Both the position numbers and the translations under genes were made by a program. This document shows positions 35,325 through 43,741 of a stretch of 64,000 nucleotides of DNA, piece after piece. Under the pieces are notes generated by a model, which was given only the letters and a program-made list of their open reading frames with translations, ran no database searches and was not told where the DNA came from. Location: NCBI GenBank assembly GCA_051649605.1, contig JBOFHK010000026.1, positions 47,334-111,333 on the forward strand. Reading direction: 5' to 3'. The DNA is from Brevinema_A sp051649605 (GTDB taxonomy: Bacteria; Spirochaetota; Brevinematia; Brevinematales; Brevinemataceae). Every line of letters begins with the position of its first letter. Position 1 is the first letter of the stretch.

Positions 35325-36086
35325 TTATACTTTGATTAGCGGGCCATGAGTATGTCTATTGGTAATACGGAAATGAACTTCGGGAGCCATATGGTGAAGA
35401 TCACAATCAATCATCTTTTCAATATAGGAAGTACAGTTACTATTTTCACTAATATGAAGAAACATAACATTTTTTGTATCCTTACCAACGCTCTCTCTAA
35501 TAAATCGTGAAGCTTCAGGATTGGATAAATGCCCAAAACCATTAGAGATGCGGTCTTTAAGGTGTTGGGGATACCGACATTGAGCCAGCATCGAAGGTTC
35601 GTAATTAGCTTCTATACCGATCAATTCGGCATTTTCTGCTTTTTTAAGAATATCATGATCAAAAGATCCAATATCAGATGCAAAAAATATTTTTTTACCC
35701 TGATGGTGGAACACAAAACCTAAACACATTTCTGAATCATGAAGAACACGAAAGGTATCCACATGAATATCTCCAAAACATAGCTCATCACCCGCTTTTA
35801 TCATATGATAATCTCGTAAGGCTAAGCCAGATTTTTTGAGTGATTCTTTTGTAATATAGACAGGAAGTTTAAGACTATGGGCAATACGTTTTAGATGTCG
35901 AATATGATCTTCATGTTCATGGGTAACTAAAATCCCAACAATTTTATAAGGATTTAAACATAACTTAGCTAAAGCCAATTCCAACTTGGGTAAGGACAAA
36001 CCAGCATCAATTAATAAAGCATGATCTGATGTTTCGACATAAAAAGAATTGGCTTTACTACCACTGATTAACGAAGCACATTGCAT
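35325..36086 (-). CDS. Metallo-beta-lactamase-fold hydrolase, YycJ/WalJ-like
   Basis: The 253-residue protein has the metal motif THEHEDHI (HxHxDH) near residue 56, SGSKANSFYVETSDHALLID at the start, a later DIGSF in place of the second metal Asp site, and GHLSN. This matches the YycJ/WalJ group, thought to be a nuclease-like enzyme acting on DNA in the cytoplasm. No signal peptide is present. AAGGA precedes the start. It lies upstream of queH in a two-gene unit with its own promoter. Confidence 0.88.
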   Translation of the reverse strand: MQCASLISGSKANSFYVETSDHALLIDAGLSLPKLELALAKLCLNPYKIVGILVTHEHEDHIRHLKRIAHSLKLPVYITKESLKKSGLALRDYHMIKAGDELCFGDIHVDTFRVLHDSEMCLGFVFHHQGKKIFFASDIGSFDHDILKKAENAELIGIEANYEPSMLAQCRYPQHLKDRISNGFGHLSNPEASRFIRESVGKDTKNVMFLHISENSNCTSYIEKMIDCDLHHMAPEVHFRITNRHTHGPLIKV

Positions 36087-36114
36087 AAGTATTCCTTAAT
36101 AATTTTCTTAGCAT

Positions 36115-36143
36115 AGTATAAAATATTTTTAGAAATTTTTCAA
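36115..36143 (-). promoter_or_regulatory. Promoter for the hydrolase-queH pair
   Basis: TTGAAA (36143-36138) and TATACT (36120-36115) on the minus strand are 17 bp apart. Confidence 0.6.
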
Positions 36144-36168
36144 GTAATAAAAACTGGGGACTATTTTT

Positions 36169-36759
36169 TTAAGAAAGATTAGATAAAATTATTTCTATTT
36201 CTTTAATTTCTCGTTCTTGCTCAGTAATAATACGATTCGCAATTTCTTTAATTACTTCATTGGTAGAGATTTTTAAAATTGTCCGTGAAGCATCAATAGC
36301 CCCTTGGTGGTGTGGAAACATACCCATAAGAAAATCTTTATCCACATTACCTATAAGTTTTATCGAACTCATAGATTGCATCATATCATCCATATTTTTT
36401 TTCGATTCCATAGCAATTTGTTTAACTTCTTCTTGATTGTAAGATACCTCTTGAGATAGATCCATCACCAATCGTTCAAACTCAGCAATTTCCAAATTTT
36501 GTGCCAGAATAATATTAGAAGCCAACACACGAGTCATCTCATCAATTCCCGTCTTGAGGTATTCTTCTGCAGAAGACACCGCCCCAAGGTGATGAGGTAT
36601 CATATTCACTAAAAAATCTAAATCAGGATTCGAGGTTTCTTGGAGTGTATGCTCCATCATAGGCATATGCATTAACATAGTAACCTTAGTACTTGGACTC
36701 TCCATTTGTTTGCCACAAGCTCCAATAAATAAACAGAGAGCTATAAAAATATATTTCAT
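36169..36759 (-). CDS. DUF305 lipoprotein
   Basis: The ATG at 36759 is chosen because AAGGAG lies 8 nt upstream; an earlier in-frame start precedes that SD. The 196-residue product has a lipoprotein signal with lipobox FIGAC (Cys at about 15). The mature part has two related helical-hairpin units, each with a Met/His motif: VNMIPHHLGAVSSA and MGMFPHHQGAIDAS. DUF305 proteins have this two-part ferritin-like pattern and are often linked with copper or other metals; that role is inference. It should be tethered to a membrane facing the periplasm or the surface. Confidence 0.87.
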   Translation of the reverse strand: MKYIFIALCLFIGACGKQMESPSTKVTMLMHMPMMEHTLQETSNPDLDFLVNMIPHHLGAVSSAEEYLKTGIDEMTRVLASNIILAQNLEIAEFERLVMDLSQEVSYNQEEVKQIAMESKKNMDDMMQSMSSIKLIGNVDKDFLMGMFPHHQGAIDASRTILKISTNEVIKEIANRIITEQEREIKEIEIILSNLS

Positions 36760-36780
36760 AATATTTCTCCTTAAAATCAT

Positions 36781-36809
36781 ATCATACCTTTTAAATAGTT
36801 TTTATGCAA
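36781..36809 (-). promoter_or_regulatory. Promoter for the DUF305 lipoprotein gene
   Basis: TTGCAT (36809-36804) and TATGAT (36786-36781) on the minus strand are 17 bp apart, 21 bp before the start. Confidence 0.55.
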
Positions 36810-36888
36810 ATTTTTCTACATTATTGAGAATAAAAGTATAAAAAACAAGCTTATTTAAACAAAATAGCTCCGATTAAATAAGAAAAAC

Positions 36889-36917
36889 TTGAAATATTAT
36901 CAAAATAAATGTAGAAT
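36889..36917 (+). promoter_or_regulatory. Promoter upstream of the membrane pair and chemotaxis genes
   Basis: TTGAAA and TAGAAT are 17 bp apart, 31 bp before the gene at 36949. Gaps between the twelve following same-strand genes are small and lack terminators, so a long transcript is possible. Confidence 0.5.
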
Positions 36918-36948
36918 ATAACAAATATTATAAATTATAAGGGATAGC

Positions 36949-38109
36949 ATGCAAGCAGTTTTTTTCCTTTATTTTACAACATTAATCAAACAAATTTTTG
37001 TCTTGTTATTTTTGGGATCTTTTATCCCTTTGATTTTATTAGCATTCAATTACCCTTGGCATGTTATTACTCCTATTTTTAGAGATATTCTTCTACTCGC
37101 TCTCCCATGGTTTTTATGGTTCCATCAAGCAATATTCTGTGGTTTTACCCAAGTAAGAACAAAATTTTTACAATTTTTCTTAATATTATTTAGTTCTTGC
37201 TTAACCACGATTTTATTACTTGGTATTTTCCCTTATACTCAAAAATTCCTCCCTCTTAATATTATACAGATCAGTCCTAATATCACCGCACCTAAAGGCC
37301 CTATCATCACTAGCCCACAGGGAACTCTTATAATTGACCCCAATTCTCTTGAGCGTCCATTATTTGCCAAAACTAATACTAAAGCATTGTGGGTTGATTC
37401 AAACTTTTTATTATTCCAAACAATCAGCACCAACACTCAATCATTTGATTTAGGTCTTCCCGAATCTTTTATCTCCTTCACCTATTACCCTCAACAAGGC
37501 ACAAAAACAATCCCTTTTTCTCAATCTCACCCTTCTTTTCCTCAGTATCATCTTGGTCAGATGATTATCCAAACATGGTTTGACAATATCACGACTCTCA
37601 ATAAGAATATCCGACTCCTATACGAAAGTATCGAAATCCCCTTACCATTATTAAGTAATCAACAGTTTACTGAGATACAAACTACTAAACCCTCTAAGAA
37701 TCTCCAAGATCCAGACCTTTCCCAAGAATATAACCAATATAAAACATTTTCTCAGCACTCCAAACAAGAATTCACTAAGCGAGAAAGCTCATCCAAAAAT
37801 AGGCAGGAATGGATTTTTGATTATTTGAATATTTTTTTAAGTTTACTCTGTATATTTTCGGTGGCATCTCTCTTAGGTATTGGAGCAACGATTCAACAAT
37901 CTTTCCTAGGCTCTCTTGCGATTATTTTAATTATGTCCTTGTATGCTCCTGGATTTTCTACAAAAATTATGAATTTATCTCTAAAATTTCACACTCTTCA
38001 ACCAACATACTCAATTTTACTTATTAATTTACTCTTAGTGTGCTTATTATACCTCTGTACTATGGTGGTATCTTCTTTTAAAAAATCAATTAAAGGAGAA
38101 ACTTATTAA
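36949..38109 (+). CDS. Membrane protein with LptF/LptG-like topology
   Basis: The 386-residue protein has three N-terminal TMs (about 8-32, 40-60, 68-93), a soluble middle of about 190 residues with beta-rich stretches (ITSPQGTLIIDPNSL), and three C-terminal TMs (about 290-385). This 3-domain-3 order and the length match LptF/LptG permeases, and a second protein of similar layout follows at once. The sequence itself is not a clear LptF/G match. A GGG-containing SD precedes the ATG. The C-terminal coding region contains the SD of the next gene. Function is uncertain. Confidence 0.6.
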   Translation: MQAVFFLYFTTLIKQIFVLLFLGSFIPLILLAFNYPWHVITPIFRDILLLALPWFLWFHQAIFCGFTQVRTKFLQFFLILFSSCLTTILLLGIFPYTQKFLPLNIIQISPNITAPKGPIITSPQGTLIIDPNSLERPLFAKTNTKALWVDSNFLLFQTISTNTQSFDLGLPESFISFTYYPQQGTKTIPFSQSHPSFPQYHLGQMIIQTWFDNITTLNKNIRLLYESIEIPLPLLSNQQFTEIQTTKPSKNLQDPDLSQEYNQYKTFSQHSKQEFTKRESSSKNRQEWIFDYLNIFLSLLCIFSVASLLGIGATIQQSFLGSLAIILIMSLYAPGFSTKIMNLSLKFHTLQPTYSILLINLLLVCLLYLCTMVVSSFKKSIKGETY

Positions 38110-39028
38110 AAAGTTTGGGATAGCCTTAGGTAGCTTTTTCTTAATCATGATGGGATTATTTATTGTCTACTATATTCGTTCTTTTCAATTAGATCAAGCG
38201 TTGTCGAGTACTTTAGATAGCTACATTCCTATTGCTGGCACAACATTATTAATTACTTTTCTTATTCCTATCAAGAGTAAGCATTTGATTGCGACGGGAT
38301 TATTGTATTGTATCCTTATTATTAGTCTCCAATTTGTCATCAAAGATGTTCTCTTACCTTACACTAAAACAAAACCTCAAATAGTCGCCGAAGATCTTAA
38401 TACTCCTTATTCTATTGTTCTTCAAGAATTTGAGCATATTAGTAGCCTTCCTTATAAAAATGGGATGCTGATACAAAACTCTGATATGTGCTTTATATTT
38501 GGTACCATAGCTCAACAAAATCCCTCTTCTTACCTTATTAAAAATGTTTTTTTTAAAACTCAAGTACCAGGACAACAAGCTCTTTCTCTATTTTCCGAAT
38601 ATGCAAAAATAATCGATAATCAAATTATTTTCTATCAAGCCAGTTTTTCTCAACAAAAAAAACCTCCGCAAGATCTACCTAAAAACTATTTCCTACCCTT
38701 ACCATTTAATATATATTCATTTTTTGAATTATGGAACACTAGTGATCCACGGCAAATTGAACTCCTTCCTATTATTTTATACCGATCTTTTTCCCAATCT
38801 TTTACCTTACCAATTCTATTGGCTTTATCATACTATCTTATTGGATTTATTTTATTACTCATTGTCTGTACGATTGCCACAAGTATTAGTGGTTATTTAG
38901 CGTTTAATAAACTAAAGTTTGTTGGTTCTACTGCGATATTAGTATGTAGTTATCCTTTTGTATTACTAATGTACTATTATCTTTTGCTCATTGCTCAGTC
39001 GATAGTATACAGTCTAATCAAAATATAA
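38105..39028 (+). CDS. Membrane protein paired with the preceding gene; apparent AUU start
   Basis: The first in-frame ATG (38147) has no SD and would cut the first TM. Upstream, AAAGGAG lies 6 nt before an in-frame ATT at 38105 that overlaps the previous stop; from there the product is 307 residues with a natural basic N-terminus (xKKFGIALGSFFLIMMGLF). It has three N-terminal TMs (about 4-24, 40-60, 68-90), a soluble middle of about 130 residues and two or three C-terminal TMs. The layout mirrors the upstream protein and LptF/LptG. The AUU start is inference from the sequence. Function is unknown. Confidence 0.6.
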   Translation: MKKFGIALGSFFLIMMGLFIVYYIRSFQLDQALSSTLDSYIPIAGTTLLITFLIPIKSKHLIATGLLYCILIISLQFVIKDVLLPYTKTKPQIVAEDLNTPYSIVLQEFEHISSLPYKNGMLIQNSDMCFIFGTIAQQNPSSYLIKNVFFKTQVPGQQALSLFSEYAKIIDNQIIFYQASFSQQKKPPQDLPKNYFLPLPFNIYSFFELWNTSDPRQIELLPIILYRSFSQSFTLPILLALSYYLIGFILLLIVCTIATSISGYLAFNKLKFVGSTAILVCSYPFVLLMYYYLLLIAQSIVYSLIKI

Positions 39029-39056
39029 AAGAAAATTTAATTCCTAGGAGAATTTT

Positions 39057-40742
39057 ATGAATTCCGAAATTTTACAAAAAGCACAAGAGTGGACCACAGA
39101 GGACTACGACGATCAAACGCGTCAAGAAATATTACAACTAATTAATACCAACAATGAACCAGAACTTACAGATCGTTTTTGGCAAGATCTAGAGTTTGGT
39201 ACAGGAGGGCTGCGAGGTATTCGAGGAGCTGGTACAAATCGTATAAATATTTATAATATTCGTAAAGTAACCCAAGGATTAGCCAAGTATATTGCAGCAC
39301 AAGGAGGTGCCAAAAAAGGAGTCGTTATTGGGAGAGATCCCCGCATCAACTCTTTAGAGTTTGCACAAGAAGCTGCTACTGTATTAATCGAAAATAATAT
39401 CACCGTTTATTTCTTTAATGATCTCTGCCCTACTCCTATTATTTCTTATGCCATCCGAAAACTTGGAGCAAAGGCAGGGATTATGAATACCGCTTCTCAT
39501 AACTCCAAAGAATACAATGGATATAAAGTTTTTTGGGAAGATGGGGCTCAATTAACTGCTCCTCATGATACAAATCTCATTAATGAAATAAGAAAAATTG
39601 ATACTCTATCTAAGGTACGCACCAATTCCTTTGAACATACTATAAAATCTCCTCTATTCCATTACTGTGATGAATTAATTACTGAATATCTTGAAGACGC
39701 CCAACATTTTTGCTTAGACAAAGATCTATGTTCAACAAGTGATATTGAAATTTTATATTCCCCACTGCACGGTTGTGGATATAAAATCACCCCAGAACTC
39801 TTAAAAAAAATTGGATTCAAAAATGTTACCGTCTTAGAATCTCAAGCAGAACCTAATGGAGAATTTCCATCTGCTCCTTACCCCAATCCCGAAGACGCAA
39901 AAGCAATGCAATTAGGATGTGATTATGCTAGAACACACAATAAAGATGTCTTTATTGCTACCGACCCTGATGCCGACCGTATCGGAGTAGCCTATAAATC
40001 CTCCACGGGAAAATACGAACTACTCACAGGAAATCAGATTGGTATTCTCATAGAGCTCTACCTTCTTCAGAAAAAAGAAGAAAATTCTTTTTTAGTTAGT
40101 ACCATTGTTAGTAGTCCTTTATTAAAAATTATTGCCGAAGCAAATGATATTATTTATAGAGAAGTTCTCACGGGATTCAAATGGCTCTCCTTAGAAATAG
40201 AAAAACAAGTCCAAGCAGGGAATAAATTTCTTTTCGCCCTAGAAGAAAGCCATGGCTATAATATTTCGGAAAAAATTAGAGATAAAGACGGTGTATCTGC
40301 AACAGCTATTTTTGCAGAACTAGTTGCCTATTATAAAAAACAAGGGAAATTCTTAGATCAGATACTATTAGAAACAGCTATTCATTACGGGTACTATAAA
40401 GATTCCCAACATTCTATTACCATACCAGGTAAAGATGGTGTAGAACAGATTAATAAAATTATGAATACCTTACGAAACAATCCTCCTGAAGACATTGCTA
40501 CATTTACACTGATTCATGCTGTGGACTACCTTCACACCGCCACAGGGCTTCCTTCTTCTAACGTTTTGGTATTGTATTATGAAAACAATATCCGAATTAT
40601 TGCTCGCCCTTCTGGGACAGAACCAAAAATAAAATTTTATTTCTCTAGCCACGGGGAAGTCGCTTGTGCTCACTGTATGGAAGAAGTTGAGTCAGAACAT
40701 CAAATCCTTACAGCAGATTTTTTAAAAAAATTAAATATATAA
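39057..40742 (+). CDS. Phosphoglucomutase/phosphomannomutase family protein
   Basis: The 561-residue enzyme is an alpha-D-phosphohexomutase of the PGM2-like length. It has FGTGGLRGIRGAGTNRINIYN, the phosphoserine loop TASHNSKEYNGYK at about 140 (most relatives have TASHNP), the metal loop DPDADRIGVA at about 304, the sugar-binding EESHGY at about 397 and the phosphate-binding RPSGTEPKIKFY. It interconverts sugar 1- and 6-phosphates, feeding glycogen or envelope precursors. AGGAG precedes the ATG. It lies 24 bp before the gene that opens the chemotaxis cluster. Confidence 0.93.
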   Translation: MNSEILQKAQEWTTEDYDDQTRQEILQLINTNNEPELTDRFWQDLEFGTGGLRGIRGAGTNRINIYNIRKVTQGLAKYIAAQGGAKKGVVIGRDPRINSLEFAQEAATVLIENNITVYFFNDLCPTPIISYAIRKLGAKAGIMNTASHNSKEYNGYKVFWEDGAQLTAPHDTNLINEIRKIDTLSKVRTNSFEHTIKSPLFHYCDELITEYLEDAQHFCLDKDLCSTSDIEILYSPLHGCGYKITPELLKKIGFKNVTVLESQAEPNGEFPSAPYPNPEDAKAMQLGCDYARTHNKDVFIATDPDADRIGVAYKSSTGKYELLTGNQIGILIELYLLQKKEENSFLVSTIVSSPLLKIIAEANDIIYREVLTGFKWLSLEIEKQVQAGNKFLFALEESHGYNISEKIRDKDGVSATAIFAELVAYYKKQGKFLDQILLETAIHYGYYKDSQHSITIPGKDGVEQINKIMNTLRNNPPEDIATFTLIHAVDYLHTATGLPSSNVLVLYYENNIRIIARPSGTEPKIKFYFSSHGEVACAHCMEEVESEHQILTADFLKKLNI

Positions 40743-40765
40743 AATAAAGATTTGAGAGTTCTATT

Positions 40766-41617
40766 ATGGAATTATTCATCAACGATACTCCTATAGGAGT
40801 TAGTCCGCAGATTTCTGACACCCTACAAGATCTACTAAATACAATCACCAAAGAGCTTGAAGAAGATTTAATTATTGCTACCATGCTCATCGATGGTAAA
40901 TATTGTTCTACTGAAGATCCTGCAATCCTTGGGCAGCTTATTTCTTCTATAAAAAAAATTGAGTTAACAGTAGCTACAAGGACAGAAATTTGCTTATCTT
41001 TATTAGAAGATGGTAAAAATTTTATTATCATTGGATCTCAAGAACTAAAAAATGGATCTCTAGCAAAAAAATCAGAGTTAATCAGTAGTTTTGCGTGGAT
41101 TCTCGAAAGCTTAGAGGCCTTAAGAGGGTCTCTTGCCTTTCCTCCTACTGATCTTCCGATTTTAAAAGCGATCCTAACAGAAGTTGTAAAACAATTGGAC
41201 GACGATAGAATGTCCATCCATGAAGCAAAAGACTTAGGTGAAAAATTAGAAACAATTATCAACCTTTTTGATGTTTTACAACACAAATTAATAAATGAAG
41301 ACTCTTGTTCTAAAGAAAATGTTTTAGATCAGATGCAAGTGATTTTACCCTTATTACCAGAAATTGCCGAAAATTTTCAACAGGGAAAGGATCTTCATGC
41401 TATTCAAGAGCTTTGTAAGATCATTGATCTTATCGAAATGTATGTCAGACTTGCTGCCAGTCAACCTAGTAATGACCAAATGCACCAACACGCAAATACT
41501 CTAAAAGATATATCTCTTCAATTACTTCATGCCTTTGAGAATAAAGATTTTATCTTAATCGCCGATCTTATAGAATACGATTTAACAGAGCATCTAGAAG
41601 TAATCTTAGAAAATTAA
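40766..41617 (+). CDS. Hypothetical protein at the head of the chemotaxis operon
   Basis: The 283-residue protein has no signal peptide or TM. The first 75 residues form a short alpha/beta unit (IIATMLIDGKYCS), and the rest is helical. A segment near 190-230 (LPEIAENFQQGKDLHAIQEL) looks like small helical proteins found beside flagellar genes in other phyla, but I cannot name the family. It lies 9 bp before cheR, so a role linked to chemotaxis or flagella is suggested by position only. The SD is weak (TTGAGAG region). Confidence 0.6.
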   Translation: MELFINDTPIGVSPQISDTLQDLLNTITKELEEDLIIATMLIDGKYCSTEDPAILGQLISSIKKIELTVATRTEICLSLLEDGKNFIIIGSQELKNGSLAKKSELISSFAWILESLEALRGSLAFPPTDLPILKAILTEVVKQLDDDRMSIHEAKDLGEKLETIINLFDVLQHKLINEDSCSKENVLDQMQVILPLLPEIAENFQQGKDLHAIQELCKIIDLIEMYVRLAASQPSNDQMHQHANTLKDISLQLLHAFENKDFILIADLIEYDLTEHLEVILEN

Positions 41618-41626
41618 GGAGTATTC

Positions 41627-42484
41627 ATGTCCTATAGCACACCAGACGATATTTTACAAAACATAGCAGGATTAATCCACACACATAGCGGTATTGATTT
41701 CCCAAAAACTCATATTAAAGTATTAGATCAAAGGATTCAAAAAAGAATCCAAGAACTTCGTTGTTCTGAGAGTGATTTGTATTCTGATCTCCTTCTTGAT
41801 AAAACTAAACTCTTAGAGTTTGTTGGATTTGTTACCACTAATCATACTCATTTTTTCCGAAGTATAGAGCAGTTTCATCTTTTGGGTTCCACGATCCTAC
41901 CAGAACTTCAAATAAAAAATAGTCATATTAAACATATCACTCTTTGGAGTAGTGCTTGTTCTAGTGGAGAAGAACCTTATACTTTGGCCTTATACCTTCA
42001 GCATTATTTTGAAGTACAAGGACTAAGAGATTGGAGTTATTCGATTATTGCTACAGATATCGACCAAAGTTCTTTAGATACTGCAATAGAAGGTGTTTAC
42101 CCACATAAAGCTTTAAAATATATTCCCACAGAGTACCATTCTTATATAGAAATTCACGATCCTAGTCCTGAAACTGCCCTTGATCCCACCCTTGAGGATG
42201 ATTCTTATATAAAGATGAAAACCGAGATCCGAAAGAACATTCGATTTCAAATTCATAATCTCATGGATATTCCGATATATAAAAATCTTGATATTATTTT
42301 TTGTCGTAATGTATTAATTTATTTTAATTTAGAAACCCAAGAAAAAGTTATTAAACAACTCGCAGGTTGCCTTAGTAAAGATCGATATTTATTTATTAGT
42401 CCTGCAGAAAGTATTACAGATTTGGATGTTCCCTTCTCGCCGGTATTTTTACCAAAGAGTATTTACTACATTAATAAAAAATAG
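41627..42484 (+). CDS. cheR: Chemotaxis protein methyltransferase CheR
   Basis: CheR methylates glutamates on chemoreceptors using SAM. The 285-residue protein has the N-terminal helical domain (about 1-85, ending TTNHTHFFRSIEQF) and the methyltransferase domain with SSACSSGEEPYTLAL, ATDIDQSSLDTA and DIIFCRNVLIYFN. AAGGAG precedes the ATG. It lies just upstream of cheB, its antagonist. No tetratricopeptide or receptor-tethering extension is present. Confidence 0.95.
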   Translation: MSYSTPDDILQNIAGLIHTHSGIDFPKTHIKVLDQRIQKRIQELRCSESDLYSDLLLDKTKLLEFVGFVTTNHTHFFRSIEQFHLLGSTILPELQIKNSHIKHITLWSSACSSGEEPYTLALYLQHYFEVQGLRDWSYSIIATDIDQSSLDTAIEGVYPHKALKYIPTEYHSYIEIHDPSPETALDPTLEDDSYIKMKTEIRKNIRFQIHNLMDIPIYKNLDIIFCRNVLIYFNLETQEKVIKQLAGCLSKDRYLFISPAESITDLDVPFSPVFLPKSIYYINKK

Positions 42485-42535
42485 TATCCAAATTAATATA
42501 TTTATTATAAAACGAATTTTATTCAGAAGGTGTTT

Positions 42536-43732
42536 ATGTCCTCAGGAAAAGTTTTAATCATTGATGATTCTTTGCTTGTTAGAAACTATCTTTCAAAAAC
42601 TATTTCCAGTATTCCTAATCTTACAGTAATTGATGCTGTTCCTAATGGAGAATTAGGTTTTAAAAAGATTTTAGAAAAACAACCTGATGTTGTTATATTG
42701 GATTTAGAAATGCAAGACGGAGATGGACTCTATGTACTTCAAAATATAGAAGAACATATCTCCTTTGATGAACGTCCTTTTGTTCTTATTTACAGTTCAA
42801 GGGCTAAATATGATGATCCCATTTTTAAAAAAGCCATTGATTTTGGATTTTGTGATTTCATCCTCAAGGTAGAAGGGAATTCCGAAACTATTCTTAGTAA
42901 CCTTAAAAATGCTTTTATTTTGAAAATAATTTCTGGAATAGAAGCAAAACAAACAAGAGCTTTATTAAGAGGAGGAGGTCTATTACCATCAACAAGTCTC
43001 CCAAAAACTCAGCCTATTGCTTTTCCTAGTATCGAAAAAAATAAAACTCCTAATCCCTTATATCATAAAACCATAACAACCAACAATATTCCTAAAGATT
43101 TAGCAGCTCTTGATAAAATTCTTCAAAAAAAAATTATCAAACCTAAATTACTCATTTTAGGTGCATCTACAGGAGGGCCTCAGGTCGTCCGTAGTATTCT
43201 CAAACAGATAGATAGTGAGATCTCTATTCCCATTGTTATTGTACAACATATGCCAGAAAAATTTACCAAATCATTTGCTTTAGAATTAGAAGCGTCCTCA
43301 GATCTACCTGTACACGAATTACGCCACAATATGGCACTAGAAAATGGTCATGCTTATGTTTTCCCTGGGGGAACTCATGGGAGATTAAACGCTTTTGGTA
43401 ATATTTACGTCTATTATACCGATAGAAATAACTACGATGCTCATCCTTTTAAACCATCTGTCAATCTTGCAATTGAACATTTATTACATTCATTCAATGG
43501 TCATGTAATTGGAGTAATTCTCAGTGGTATGGGAAATGATGGAGCAATTGGTATGAAAAAGCTTCATTCTATGGGATCATTAATTTTTGCCCAAGACGAG
43601 CAGAGTAGTATTGTATGGGGAATGCCGGGATCTGCAGTACAACAAAATGCAGTAGATCTCATTCTCAGTCAAGATGATCTTGGTATTGGGATCGTCAAAG
43701 CTTTAAGCCAATACGGTGTACACCCAAAATAG
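42536..43732 (+). CDS. cheB: Protein-glutamate methylesterase CheB
   Basis: CheB removes receptor methyl groups and is activated by CheA phosphorylation. The ATG at 42536 follows AGAAGG by 5 nt; an in-frame GTG 6 nt earlier sits on that SD. The 398-residue protein has a receiver domain (VLIIDDS; phospho-Asp about 56 in ILDLEMQDGDG) and a C-terminal esterase domain with GASTGG (nucleophile Ser at about 210), VQHMPEKFT (His) and GMGNDGAIG (Asp). The linker of about 60 residues is long and basic. Confidence 0.95.
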   Translation: MSSGKVLIIDDSLLVRNYLSKTISSIPNLTVIDAVPNGELGFKKILEKQPDVVILDLEMQDGDGLYVLQNIEEHISFDERPFVLIYSSRAKYDDPIFKKAIDFGFCDFILKVEGNSETILSNLKNAFILKIISGIEAKQTRALLRGGGLLPSTSLPKTQPIAFPSIEKNKTPNPLYHKTITTNNIPKDLAALDKILQKKIIKPKLLILGASTGGPQVVRSILKQIDSEISIPIVIVQHMPEKFTKSFALELEASSDLPVHELRHNMALENGHAYVFPGGTHGRLNAFGNIYVYYTDRNNYDAHPFKPSVNLAIEHLLHSFNGHVIGVILSGMGNDGAIGMKKLHSMGSLIFAQDEQSSIVWGMPGSAVQQNAVDLILSQDDLGIGIVKALSQYGVHPK

Positions 43733-43741
43733 GAGAATAAG

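Noticed and set aside
36169..36759. Duplicated His motif in the DUF305 protein as a novelty
   Set aside because: Two M-x-x-HH-x-GA units are the normal pattern of DUF305.
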